Positions 56,868 to 64,000 of a stretch of DNA of 64,000 bases are shown piece after piece; the first letter of the stretch is position 1; each line of letters opens with the position of its first letter. The position numbers and the translations under genes were made by a program. The notes beneath the pieces are model-generated. The model was not told the DNA's origin and did no database searches. It saw nothing but the letters and a program-made list of their open reading frames with translations. Source of the stretch: Bacillus sp. cl95 (GTDB lineage: Bacteria; Bacillota; Bacilli; Bacillales; Cytobacillaceae); the NCBI RefSeq assembly GCF_900115925.1, contig NZ_FOYF01000004.1, positions 333,122 through 397,121 on the forward strand, given 5' to 3'.

Positions 56868-58160
56868 CTATAATCCTAAGCGTTCAAAGATCGTATTAAC
56901 ATGTTGCAGATGATAGTGATAGTCAAAACAGTCATCCAATTCTTCTTTAGATAAATGAGATGTAATGGTTTCATCATTTTCTAGAAGTGTACGGAATTGA
57001 ACTTGTTTCTCCCAAGCTTCCATCGTTTTCGGCTGTACCGTATCATATGCTTCTTCTCTTGAAAAACCTTTATCGATTAGAGCAAGCAGTACACGCTGAG
57101 AATAAATCAACCCGAATGTGCGATCCATATTGCGTTTCATGTTTTCCGGAAACACCGTCAAATTCTTAACAATATTGCCAAAACGGTTAAGCATATAATT
57201 GAGGGCGATTGTTGCGTCTGGCAAGATGATGCGCTCCGCAGAAGAATGAGAAATATCTCTTTCATGCCAAAGCGGAACATTCTCATAAGCTGTCATCATG
57301 TAGCCTCGGATGACACGCGCCAAGCCTGCCATGTTTTCTGAGCCAATCGGATTGCGTTTATGCGGCATTGCAGATGATCCTTTTTGACCTTTTGCAAAGA
57401 ATTCTTCCACTTCACGCGTTTCGCTTTTTTGTAAGCCGCGAATTTCAACTGCCATTTTCTCGATAGAAGTTGCGACCAATGCTAATGAAGATAAGTAGTG
57501 TGCATGGCGATCACGCTGTAAGGTTTGCGTTGAAATCGGTGCCGCTTGCAGACCTAATTTTTCACAAACGAACTTTTCAACAAATGGATCGATATTCGCG
57601 TATGTACCAACTGCACCAGATATCTTACCGAATTCGATTCCGGTTGCCGCTTCATTGAACCTTGCAAGATTTCGCTTCATTTCTTCATACCAAAGCGCAA
57701 GCTTCAAACCAAAGGTAGTAGGTTCCGCATGGACTCCGTGTGTGCGCCCCATCATAACCGTGAATTTATGTTCCTGTGCTTTCACTTTCAGAATCTCAAT
57801 AAAACGAGTGATGTCATTTCTGATGATTTCATTGGCTTGTTTTAATTGATATGACAATGCCGTATCGACAACATCTGTTGAAGTCAATCCGTAGTGAACC
57901 CACTTACGTTCTTCACCAAGAGTCTCAGAAACAGCGCGCGTGAAGGCGACTACGTCATGACGCGTTTCTTCCTCAATCTCTTTAATGCGGGCAATATCAA
58001 AGCTTGCATTTTGGCGAAGCTTTACAACGTCTTCCTTCGGGATATCCCCAATCTCAGCCCATGCTTCGCATGCAAGAATCTCTACCTCCAGCCATGCTTG
58101 AAAACGATTTTGCTCTGTCCAAATGCTGCCCATTTCCGGGCGTGTATAACGATCAATCAT
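56868..58160 (-). CDS. purB: Adenylosuccinate lyase
   Basis: A 430-residue homotetrameric lyase used twice: SAICAR to AICAR, and adenylosuccinate to AMP. It starts [19 protein letters not shown]. Conserved regions are [28 protein letters not shown] (catalytic histidine) and the signature loop [19 protein letters not shown] (about residues 261-279). The ATG at 58160 follows GGAGG by 5 bases and overlaps purK by four bases. An upstream start is rejected. Confidence 0.97.
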   Translation of the reverse strand: MIDRYTRPEMGSIWTEQNRFQAWLEVEILACEAWAEIGDIPKEDVVKLRQNASFDIARIKEIEEETRHDVVAFTRAVSETLGEERKWVHYGLTSTDVVDTALSYQLKQANEIIRNDITRFIEILKVKAQEHKFTVMMGRTHGVHAEPTTFGLKLALWYEEMKRNLARFNEAATGIEFGKISGAVGTYANIDPFVEKFVCEKLGLQAAPISTQTLQRDRHAHYLSSLALVATSIEKMAVEIRGLQKSETREVEEFFAKGQKGSSAMPHKRNPIGSENMAGLARVIRGYMMTAYENVPLWHERDISHSSAERIILPDATIALNYMLNRFGNIVKNLTVFPENMKRNMDRTFGLIYSQRVLLALIDKGFSREEAYDTVQPKTMEAWEKQVQFRTLLENDETITSHLSKEELDDCFDYHYHLQHVNTIFERLGL

Positions 58161-59317
58161 TGTAATCCTCCGATCTTTTCTTTCACAGTTTTCCAAATGG
58201 GGTGTGAGTCAATAACTGCTAAAGACGATTCCATAGATTCTGTCATTAGCGTAACGTGACCCATTTTCCGCTTTTCCCTTGCTTCTTTTTTTCCGTATAA
58301 ATGAATCTTCCAACCAGTCAATGCAGGAATCTCACTTATTAGTCTTTCCATATGTTCGCCTAATATATTGACCATGACTGCAGGTTTTAATAGTTCCGTG
58401 CTTCCAAGCGGCCAATTGCATACGGCACGGATGTGCTGTTCAAACTGAGATGTCTCGCAAGCGTTGATAGTAAAATGGCCAGAGTTATGAGGTCTTGGTG
58501 CCAACTCATTGATATAGATCTTCCTATCATTCGTGACAAACATTTCTACAGCTAGCGTTCCAACCAAGTGGAACTGTTCTGCTATCTGCTTTGCAGCTTG
58601 AATGGCTTTGTCAGAGAGAGCCGGTGAGACCCTTGCTGGCACAATCGTCTTGTGCAGGATGTTTTGGTGATGTACATTCTCTGCGACTGGAAAGACCGTC
58701 ATCTCTCCACATGCTTTCCTTGTCACAATGACCGATATTTCTTTTTCAAAAGGAAGCCATTTTTCCAACACACAAGGACCTGCATCCAAGAGCGCTATTC
58801 CCTCGTAAAGGTCATCTACCTTATTCAGTACTACTTGCCCTTTACCATCGTAGCCGCCTGTTGCCGTTTTTAATACGGACGGGAAACCAAGCTTTTCAAT
58901 ATTAGCATAAAATTGTTCCACCGTTTCGACCGGTGCATATGGAACAACATCCAGTCCGGCATCCACAATCGATGCTTTTTCCGTAATCCTATTTTGAGTT
59001 ACGGCTAGTAGATTCATCCCTTGAGGAACATTCGCGTTCTCACATAACCATGAAAGGGTCTCGGCATCAATATTTTCAAATTCATATGTAATTACATCAC
59101 TAAGTTCTGCAAGCTGCTTCATGGCATTCAGGTCGTCATATTTCCCCACGATCTGTAAATCTGCCACTTGACCACAAGGGCATGCTGACTCGGGATCTAA
59201 AACAGCAATTCGGAATCCCATCGCCTTCGCCGCTAAAGCCATCATTCTTCCGAGCTGCCCGCCTCCAATAATTCCTATAGTCTGCCCTGGTAAAATAACT
59301 GTGTTAGACAAGCTCAT
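58157..59317 (-). CDS. purK: N5-carboxyaminoimidazole ribonucleotide synthase
   Basis: A 386-residue ATP-grasp enzyme carboxylating AIR to N5-CAIR. It has [22 protein letters not shown] at the start, [16 protein letters not shown] (ATP-grasp loop) and [27 protein letters not shown]. Its ATG lies 14 bases within the 3' end of purE, with GGAG upstream. Confidence 0.97.
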   Translation of the reverse strand: MSLSNTVILPGQTIGIIGGGQLGRMMALAAKAMGFRIAVLDPESACPCGQVADLQIVGKYDDLNAMKQLAELSDVITYEFENIDAETLSWLCENANVPQGMNLLAVTQNRITEKASIVDAGLDVVPYAPVETVEQFYANIEKLGFPSVLKTATGGYDGKGQVVLNKVDDLYEGIALLDAGPCVLEKWLPFEKEISVIVTRKACGEMTVFPVAENVHHQNILHKTIVPARVSPALSDKAIQAAKQIAEQFHLVGTLAVEMFVTNDRKIYINELAPRPHNSGHFTINACETSQFEQHIRAVCNWPLGSTELLKPAVMVNILGEHMERLISEIPALTGWKIHLYGKKEAREKRKMGHVTLMTESMESSLAVIDSHPIWKTVKEKIGGLQ

Positions 59318-59792
59318 GGTTGCTCTCCATCACTTTCATCATCATTTGCTCGCGTGCCCTTTCAATTCTCTCCGCAACATGACTATCGAAAGTCCCCAGT
59401 ATTTGCGCTGCCAGAATACCCGCATTCACTGCCCCAGCCTGACCAATGGCAACCGTTGCTACCGGAACACCTCCTGGCATTTGCACGATAGATAGAAGTG
59501 AATCCAGTCCATTCAGTACTTTAGATTGGATGGGAACCCCAATGACCGGCAACGTTGTTTTCGCTGCCACCATTCCTGGCAAATGGGCCGCTCCGCCTGC
59601 ACCAGCAATGATGACTTTTATGCCTCTGTCTCTTGCCGACTCTGCAAATCCAAACATCAGGTCTGGTGTTCTATGCGCGGAAATCACTCTTTTTTCAAAA
59701 GGAATGCCGAGCTCATCTAAAACCTCGCAGGCATTTTTCATTGTCTCCCAGTCTGATTGACTTCCCATGATTACCGAAACTTGAGCTGTCAC
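59304..59792 (-). CDS. purE: N5-carboxyaminoimidazole ribonucleotide mutase
   Basis: A 162-residue class I PurE converting N5-CAIR to CAIR. Motifs: [29 protein letters not shown] with the catalytic histidine, and [32 protein letters not shown] start at 59792, 8 bases after GGAGG, gives the same length as the B. subtilis protein. ATG codons 6 and 15 bases upstream are too near or lack a binding site. It is the first gene of the operon, behind a guanine riboswitch and terminator. Confidence 0.95.
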   Translation of the reverse strand: MTAQVSVIMGSQSDWETMKNACEVLDELGIPFEKRVISAHRTPDLMFGFAESARDRGIKVIIAGAGGAAHLPGMVAAKTTLPVIGVPIQSKVLNGLDSLLSIVQMPGGVPVATVAIGQAGAVNAGILAAQILGTFDSHVAERIERAREQMMMKVMESNHELV

Positions 59793-59868
59793 CTTCATCG
59801 CCTCCATTTAAATCAGAAATCAACTTCATTAACCTTCTATTTTGCTATTTTCATAGTCTTCCCAATAT

Positions 59869-59923
59869 AAAAAGCCCGAAACAGCGATGCTTCTCCTATT
59901 AAGAGAAAGCATCCTGTCCGGGC
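59869..59923 (-). terminator. Riboswitch-controlled terminator before purE
   Basis: On the minus strand a long stem starts GCCCGGACAG and closes CTGTTTCGGGC, followed by TTTTTAT. It is the expression platform of the purine riboswitch just upstream and lies about 80 bases before the purE start. Confidence 0.9.
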
Positions 59924-59984
59924 CAATAGTAAAGAATCTTGCCTTAATGCAAGCACCCACTATTTGCAGAACTGTATCACTTTC

Positions 59985-60053
59985 CCTCATAGTCCAGCCA
60001 TTTACGGTAGCTGGGTAGAAACTTATGGGCCATATTCCCAAGATTATACGAGG
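59985..60053 (-). promoter_or_regulatory. Purine riboswitch, guanine type
   Basis: The minus strand carries the G-box aptamer: P1 arms CCTCGTAT.../...ATGAGG, J1/2 TATAATC, the loop sequences around GGGAATATGGCCCATAAG, TTTCTACC and CCGTAAATGG, and the 3' joining segment GGACTATG. The cytosine in GACTATG marks the guanine/hypoxanthine class (uracil would mark adenine). Guanine binding should favour the terminator at 59869-59923 and shut off purE and the following genes. Confidence 0.93.
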
Positions 60054-60070
60054 TGTTTTATGTTATCTTT

Positions 60071-60100
60071 ATATTAACAATTACAATCGTAAGGTGTCAA
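60071..60100 (-). promoter_or_regulatory. Sigma-A promoter of the pur operon
   Basis: TTGACA (60095-60100), about 17-18 bases, TTAATA/TAATAT (60071-60077) on the minus strand. Transcription would start about 10 bases before the aptamer. Confidence 0.8.
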
Positions 60101-60102
60101 CT

Positions 60103-60149
60103 AAAATAACGAACAATAATTATACCTTTTAAAATATCGTTCGTGTTTT
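60103..60149. promoter_or_regulatory. PurR operator: two inverted PurBoxes
   Basis: AAAATAACGAACAATA (60103-60118) and its inverted partner ATATCGTTCGTGTTTT (60134-60149) match the PurBox core CGAAC. The 24 bases between CGAAC and GTTCG equal the spacing in the B. subtilis pur operon. The second box touches the 3' end of the NETI gene. PurR repression, relieved by PRPP, is expected. Confidence 0.85.
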
Positions 60150-60348
60150 AACTCAATAACTTTGCTTCAAAGACGATTTTTCTGCCAATCGGTTTGTAAA
60201 CCGTTTCTCCATCTTCTTTCACTTCTTCAAACAGAGGTTTTTCCATACGGCTTGTCGGAACATACCCCTCTGCTTTAATCCGATCAAGACATTCGGAAAT
60301 GGTTTCATTTTCCTGTACTTCAAACTTCATTTTCTTTGCTTTTGCCAT
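60148..60348 (-). CDS. NETI-motif small protein (YebG)
   Basis: A 66-residue protein with the motif ENETISECLDRIKAEGYVPTSR (here split by position around residues 13-34), the hallmark of NETI-motif proteins found next to purE in Bacillaceae. It is basic at the N-terminus. Function is unknown. It lies upstream of the pur operon on the same strand and ends at the second PurBox, as B. subtilis yebG does. AAAGGAAC precedes the ATG. Confidence 0.88.
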   Translation of the reverse strand: MAKAKKMKFEVQENETISECLDRIKAEGYVPTSRMEKPLFEEVKEDGETVYKPIGRKIVFEAKLLS

Positions 60349-60496
60349 ACAAAAAAGTTCCTTTCATTACTCGTAGTATACTTTATCATAAAAAATCCAT
60401 CAATTTTATTCCACTCAGCATAGTAGACATCTTCAATATTGTCAATTCTTTCTTTTTTCAATCCTGTTAGCAACAATACTCAATTATAGTATCCTC

Positions 60497-60525
60497 TTGA
60501 AGGATTTACTGGAAATAGTTAGTAT
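60497..60525 (+). promoter_or_regulatory. Sigma-A promoter of the alpha/beta hydrolase gene
   Basis: TTGAAG (60497-60502), 17 bases, TAGTAT (60520-60525). The predicted start at about 60532 argues against the ATG at 60532 and for the GTG at 60550 with AAGGAGG before it. Confidence 0.6.
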
Positions 60526-60549
60526 TGAAAGATGAAGGAGGTGCCTCGA

Positions 60550-61302
60550 GTGGAAAAAGTAATATTTAAAAATAGTCGTCAATTAAACCTCACTGGTAAT
60601 CTATTACGGGCTGACTCACAAACGATTATTATCATGTGCCACGGTTTTCTCTCTGACAAATCATCTCGCGGCCGGTTCGATCGTTTCGCTAAAAAATTTC
60701 AAAATCTCGGCTACAACGTCCTCGCCTTTGATTTTGGTGGGTGCGGCGAGAGTGATGACGAGCGATTAACACTTGCAAAAGAAATTGATGACCTAAAATC
60801 TGCCCTTGCTTATGTAAAAGCACTCGGCTTTAATAGAATAGCCCTGCACGGACATAGTTTAGGTACGAAAGTTTGCCTTTCATGCTATGATCCATCTATT
60901 GTAACCATGGTTCTAACAGGTGCGTTAACAGGACCGATAAATTACAATTGGGAAGAAATCTTTTCAGAGGAGCAGATGCTGGAACTTCAGCAAAAAGGCT
61001 ATTTAACAGAGCATTTAAAGGAAGGTCCTCGTCAGAAGGTCGAAATTGATAAGCAAATGCTTCTTGATTTCGGTTCCGGAGATCAAAAAGAGCTTCTGTC
61101 CAGAGTAAAATGCCCTGTCCTGATTGTTCATGGCAACGGTGATGAGGAAGAACAGCGATTATATGAAATATCAAAAGAGGGAATAAAGTGGCTGTCAGAT
61201 GATTCCCGACTAGAACTGATTGATGGAGCTCCTCACAGCTTTATGGAACACTTAGACACTTTGGAAAACCTGTTTATCGATTGGTATAAGGAGAATTTAT
61301 AG
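60550..61302 (+). CDS. Alpha/beta hydrolase
   Basis: A 250-residue serine hydrolase-like protein. Features: an oxyanion-hole region IIIMCHGFLSDKSSRG, the strand FDFGGCGESDDERLT, the nucleophile elbow LHGHSLGTKVCLS (GHSLG, about residue 103), the acid region CPVLIVHGNGDEEE and the final histidine in GAPHSFME (about 232). This complete triad suggests an esterase or acyl hydrolase. The GTG start at 60550 follows GGAGG by 8 bases. It is followed 43 bases later by a P-loop kinase-like gene on the same strand, likely cotranscribed. Confidence 0.85.
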   Translation: MEKVIFKNSRQLNLTGNLLRADSQTIIIMCHGFLSDKSSRGRFDRFAKKFQNLGYNVLAFDFGGCGESDDERLTLAKEIDDLKSALAYVKALGFNRIALHGHSLGTKVCLSCYDPSIVTMVLTGALTGPINYNWEEIFSEEQMLELQQKGYLTEHLKEGPRQKVEIDKQMLLDFGSGDQKELLSRVKCPVLIVHGNGDEEEQRLYEISKEGIKWLSDDSRLELIDGAPHSFMEHLDTLENLFIDWYKENL

Positions 61303-61345
61303 CGACGAAAGATCATTTGAATAACAATGAGAGGATGGAGATAAC

Positions 61346-61939
61346 TTGGAAGAGCACTTATCTAAAATCTTAAAAGTAATTCCCGATCTTGAGCCTGGAA
61401 ATCGTTTCATTTTAGCACTCGATGGTTTAAGTCGTTCTGGGAAGACAACCCTTTCCAATAAACTTTATGAGACTCTTAAAGAGAAAAATGTTCCGTTTTA
61501 TATTTTCCATATCGATGACCACATTGTTGATCGCAGCAAGAGATACAACACGAAACATGAAGATTGGTACGAATACTATGGAATACAATGGGACATCGAT
61601 TGGCTAAAAGAGCACCTATTTACTCCACTAAGGAAAACTAGTAATCTGAGTCTTCCTTTTTATAATAATGAAACGGATACCCACGTCCTAAAGGATATAA
61701 ATCTTCCAGAAACCTGTCTCATTATCATTGAAGGCGTGTTCCTGCAGCGAAAAGAATGGAAAGATTTCTACGATTATGCTGTCTTCTTGGATTGTCCAAA
61801 ATATAAACGATATCAACGTGAAAGCGATAAGTCGCCTGAGTACATAAATAAGTTAATCAACCGCTACTGGACTGCCGAAGAATATTATCTTAAAACCGAA
61901 ACACCTTTGTTGAAAGCTGATATGGTCCTAAACGGGTAA
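61346..61939 (+). CDS. P-loop nucleoside/uridine kinase-like protein
   Basis: A 197-residue protein with a Walker A LDGLSRSGKTTLSNKL (about residues 26-41). A FHIDDHIVDRSKRYN segment (about 54-68) resembles the substrate-binding loop of uridine kinases. A Walker B-like TCLIIIEGVFLQRKEW (about 122-137) and an arginine-rich lid (KRYQRESDKSPEYINKLINRYW) follow. Thus it is a likely small-molecule kinase of unknown substrate. The start is a TTG behind ATGGAG. The stop is followed after 8 bases by a family 1 repeat. Confidence 0.82.
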   Translation: MEEHLSKILKVIPDLEPGNRFILALDGLSRSGKTTLSNKLYETLKEKNVPFYIFHIDDHIVDRSKRYNTKHEDWYEYYGIQWDIDWLKEHLFTPLRKTSNLSLPFYNNETDTHVLKDINLPETCLIIIEGVFLQRKEWKDFYDYAVFLDCPKYKRYQRESDKSPEYINKLINRYWTAEEYYLKTETPLLKADMVLNG

Positions 61940-61947
61940 TTGATTGT

Positions 61948-62090
61948 AAGAAAAGCGCAAGCGCCCTGAACAACCCCGAGCTGCTACAATCATCACCTAA
62001 AGGTCATGCTTTCCGCAAGATATTCGAAGAAGCATATTCATTGATGAAGACTGGCTGGGCGCTGGAGCTAGACAGTTATCCAAGTTAAAT
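61948..62090 (+). repeat. Dispersed intergenic repeat, family 1, most reduced copy
   Basis: It opens AAGAAAAGCGCAAGCGCCC and closes GGCTGGGCGCTGGAGCTAGA. Between them only the right-hand modules AACAACCCCGAG(C/T)TGCT, CATCACCTAAAGGTCATGCT and CCGCAAGATATTCG remain, as in the right part of the copy at 6846. The preserved ends suggest that the terminal stem is the conserved feature. Confidence 0.8.
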
Positions 62091-62103
62091 TCATATACTT
62101 ATC

Positions 62104-62147
62104 TAAAAAAAAAACAGGCATGGATGCTTTCTTTACCATGCCTGTTT
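62104..62147 (-). terminator. Intrinsic terminator of the DinB-like gene
   Basis: A 12-bp stem (AAACAGGCATGG with its complement) is followed by TTTTTTTTTAG on the minus strand. It lies 47 bases past the stop codon. Confidence 0.85.
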
Positions 62148-62194
62148 CTATGAATAGGAGTAAAACAAAGTATAATTCTTCCCCTGATTTATGC

Positions 62195-62665
62195 TTAATT
62201 TTTTACAGCTGCCGTTTCAACAATACGCTTCATAGCATGGATCTGACCCATATGATGAGCTTCATGGTATAACGCCATATTCGCTAGTTCACCAAAAGTC
62301 TTCAAACCACGGAATGGTTGTTTAAGCTCTTGATCCAGACTCTCTTCGGGAACTATCTTTAAGCGTTCTAATTGGTTTTCCAAGTGAGATTTAAGTTCAT
62401 CTAATGTCGGTACTTCCCCCGTCCAATCAGCTGGTTTTGTCCCATTCCCAAACAATTGTGGATAATTTTCAGGAAGGTGCTGGGATTTTTTCGGGAATCC
62501 GAACATAAATTGCTCCGTCACCGTCAAGACATGCCCTACATGCCAACGAATGTTATTATTGAATCCTGCCGGTTGTACATTCGCCATTTCTTCCGTCAAA
62601 CCATTCATTTCCCTAAAAAAGAAATATCTCGTCATCTCAAAATTCTTGAACATAAACTTACTCAT
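62195..62665 (-). CDS. DinB-family protein
   Basis: A 156-residue four-helix protein of the DinB/YfiT type. Metal-binding histidines are seen in NIRWHVGHVL (about residue 42) and in ALYHEAHHMGQIHAMKR (about 132-142). In Bacillus such proteins are often thiol transferases (bacillithiol-related), but the substrate is not evident. AAAGGGG precedes the ATG. It stands alone with a terminator. Confident about the fold, not the function. Confidence 0.87.
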   Translation of the reverse strand: MSKFMFKNFEMTRYFFFREMNGLTEEMANVQPAGFNNNIRWHVGHVLTVTEQFMFGFPKKSQHLPENYPQLFGNGTKPADWTGEVPTLDELKSHLENQLERLKIVPEESLDQELKQPFRGLKTFGELANMALYHEAHHMGQIHAMKRIVETAAVKN

Positions 62666-62844
62666 CTTAAAGCCCCTTTCGATTCTTCAAACCTATATAC
62701 TAGTTCTACAAGAAGGACGTTTCTCCTTTTTGCGCCACCATTATTTATATAACAAAGGTTACTCTAATATGACTCTTTTAAAAAACAGTTTTTTTAATCC
62801 AGTAATTTAAGTAGGCTCCCTATAGGCAATGCTTTGCTCGCAGT

Positions 62845-63471
62845 TTAGAATTCTTTAGACCAGAAAGGAAGAAACCACTTCACTCCCTTTTTATTAAAAG
62901 GAAGTATCTTCATATCTGCAACGAGATGACTGATATAGGCTAGTAGGAGAGTCGTATACACTCCGTCAATTTTAAGAGACTCCTCGAATTGTTTTGCTAT
63001 GATTCCAAAAAAGATAATCCCCAAAATGGAGTGCGTATAGCTTCTATGTGGAATAAAGGATGCGATCAAGATATATATTCCTAGCAGTAGTAACCATGAT
63101 TCATCCAAAGAGATTCCACCTATAATCACGCCGATGGCTGTTACGCTAAGCATTCTCCTTTGGGTAAGGAAGGAAGATATGATCATGATGGCAAGCCCGA
63201 CACCCATTCCAGTCCATCTTTCCATATACCCTCCTTCTAGAAAACTATAAATCATCATGAGTGCCCCTATGCTTTGGGCGACCGTTCGAATCATTTTATG
63301 AGAGAGCGTAATTCTGTTGCTAAGCTTGCCATCTACATCTATGTCCGGAATTAATCCAGCCACCGCTCCTAATCCTACTAATAAAAGAGTAGTAGTCGGA
63401 GTGCTATCAAGGGAATTAGCTGTTATGAAACCCGTTGTTGCCCCAATTGCCATATGTTGTGTGCCGTTCAA
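62845..63471 (-). CDS. YdjM-like metal-dependent hydrolase family membrane protein
   Basis: A 208-residue polytopic membrane protein of the YdjM/YfhP group. The N-terminus reads TQHMAIGATTGF, with the conserved His, followed by AGLIPDIDVDGKLSNR (D-x-D) and HRSYTHSILG (H-x4-H) and then SHLVADM, typical of the family's metal-binding residues. A TTG start at 63471, 7 bases after AAGGAG, is preferred. A 30-residue upstream extension is not supported. Function is uncertain, and E. coli YdjM is an SOS-induced protein. Confidence 0.83.
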   Translation of the reverse strand: MNGTQHMAIGATTGFITANSLDSTPTTTLLLVGLGAVAGLIPDIDVDGKLSNRITLSHKMIRTVAQSIGALMMIYSFLEGGYMERWTGMGVGLAIMIISSFLTQRRMLSVTAIGVIIGGISLDESWLLLLGIYILIASFIPHRSYTHSILGIIFFGIIAKQFEESLKIDGVYTTLLLAYISHLVADMKILPFNKKGVKWFLPFWSKEF

Positions 63472-63671
63472 TCTAATTCTCCTTTTTCTTTGAAAATTGC
63501 AGTTGATTTGATTCAGAATTTCAAACTGCATTTTAACATTATACCTTTGTAGTTCATACATTTTCCATATGAGGAAGGTTGTGTTTATGTGGAAAGAGTG
63601 ATGTTAGGTGTTTAGAGAGAATAACCTTTTTTTGAGCGAAGACCTTTATTTTTTCGCCTACTTTTCAACAC

Positions 63672-63699
63672 AAAAAAAGAACAGCACAACGGCTGTTCT
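63672..63699 (-). terminator. rRNA operon terminator
   Basis: A 7-bp stem (GAACAGC, loop CGTTGT) is followed by TTTTTTTG on the minus strand. It lies just past the 5S rRNA 3' end. Confidence 0.85.
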
Positions 63700-63707
63700 T
63701 CCATATT

Positions 63708-63825
<118 letters not shown>

Positions 63826-63913
63826 TATTTTGTTTTTGAGGTTCATTCCCTCAAAACTAGATAATGTTAGAAGAAGAGTAAAAACGAGTTCACCTTTTTA
63901 AATCTTTGACTTT

Positions 63914-64000
63914 GGTTAAGTCCTCGATCTATTAGTATCAGTCAGCTCCACACGTCGCCGCGCTTCCACCTCTGACCTATCAACCTGATCATCTTTCAGG
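63914..64000 (-). rRNA. 23S ribosomal RNA, 3' end (partial)
   Basis: The minus strand ends GAGGACTTAACC and holds the 3'-terminal 23S sequence TGACTGATACTAATAGATCG with GGTTGATAGGTCAGAGGTGG. The gene continues beyond the window edge. The 89-base spacer to 5S contains a CCTCAAAA/TTTTGAGG inverted repeat, probably a processing stem. Confidence 0.96.

Noticed and set aside
59829..60041. Possible 70-residue protein on the minus strand upstream of purE
   Set aside because: It lies wholly within the guanine riboswitch and its terminator. The conserved RNA structure explains the sequence.

Overview
The window is a low-GC Firmicute chromosome segment, almost certainly from a Bacillaceae member (Bacillus in the broad sense). 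The grounds are strong AGGAGG-type ribosome binding sites with frequent TTG and GTG starts, sigma-A promoters, and a backbone that follows Bacillus subtilis order: purEKBCSQLFMNHD, then yerA, yerB, yerC, pcrB, pcrA, ligA, camS, gatCAB, dagK and rlmD, all on the minus strand. No species can be named from the sequence alone.

From the right end: the 3' end of a 23S rRNA and a complete 5S rRNA (minus strand) close an rRNA operon that starts outside the window. Next come a YdjM-like membrane protein, a DinB-like protein, a plus-strand pair (alpha/beta hydrolase and P-loop kinase-like protein), the NETI-motif small protein, and the complete purine operon. Two inverted PurBoxes, a sigma-A promoter, a guanine-type riboswitch and a terminator precede purE. 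The operon encodes the full route to IMP. It is interrupted between purB and purC by about 500 bases of non-coding repeat. Left of purD lie a very small plus-strand membrane protein that overlaps the purD 3' end, yerA, yerB, yerC, pcrB, pcrA, ligA and camS.

The backbone is then interrupted by metabolic modules. These are P5C dehydrogenase (pruA/rocA), an orphan RsbR-type stressosome protein, an assimilatory-type nitrite reductase operon with its own siroheme genes (nirB-nirD-cobA/hemD-sirB-sirC) behind an FNR-type site placed close to -41.5, isocitrate lyase (aceA), a DUF218/YueI pair and a HIT protein. After gatCAB comes a carbohydrate cluster: LacI-type regulator, glycogen-debranching-like enzyme, binding lipoprotein and two permeases. 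It has three near-identical operator palindromes and a cre site, and no ATPase gene. A proline/sodium symporter, a thioredoxin-like protein, plsY, a DUF4405 membrane gene that appears split by a frameshift, dagK, an isochorismatase-like hydrolase, a RibD-like reductase, pncB plus a cupin, two small membrane proteins, rlmD and two DUF proteins complete the left side.

Two families of mosaic intergenic repeats are scattered through the window: four copies of one and two of the other. They share a 76-base block in opposite orientation that differs at only two positions. I found no transposase, phage gene, CRISPR array or tRNA. Nothing in the window looks like a wholly new defence or mobile system. 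The most unusual items are the mosaic repeats, the split DUF4405 gene, the paired small membrane proteins and the operator arrays.
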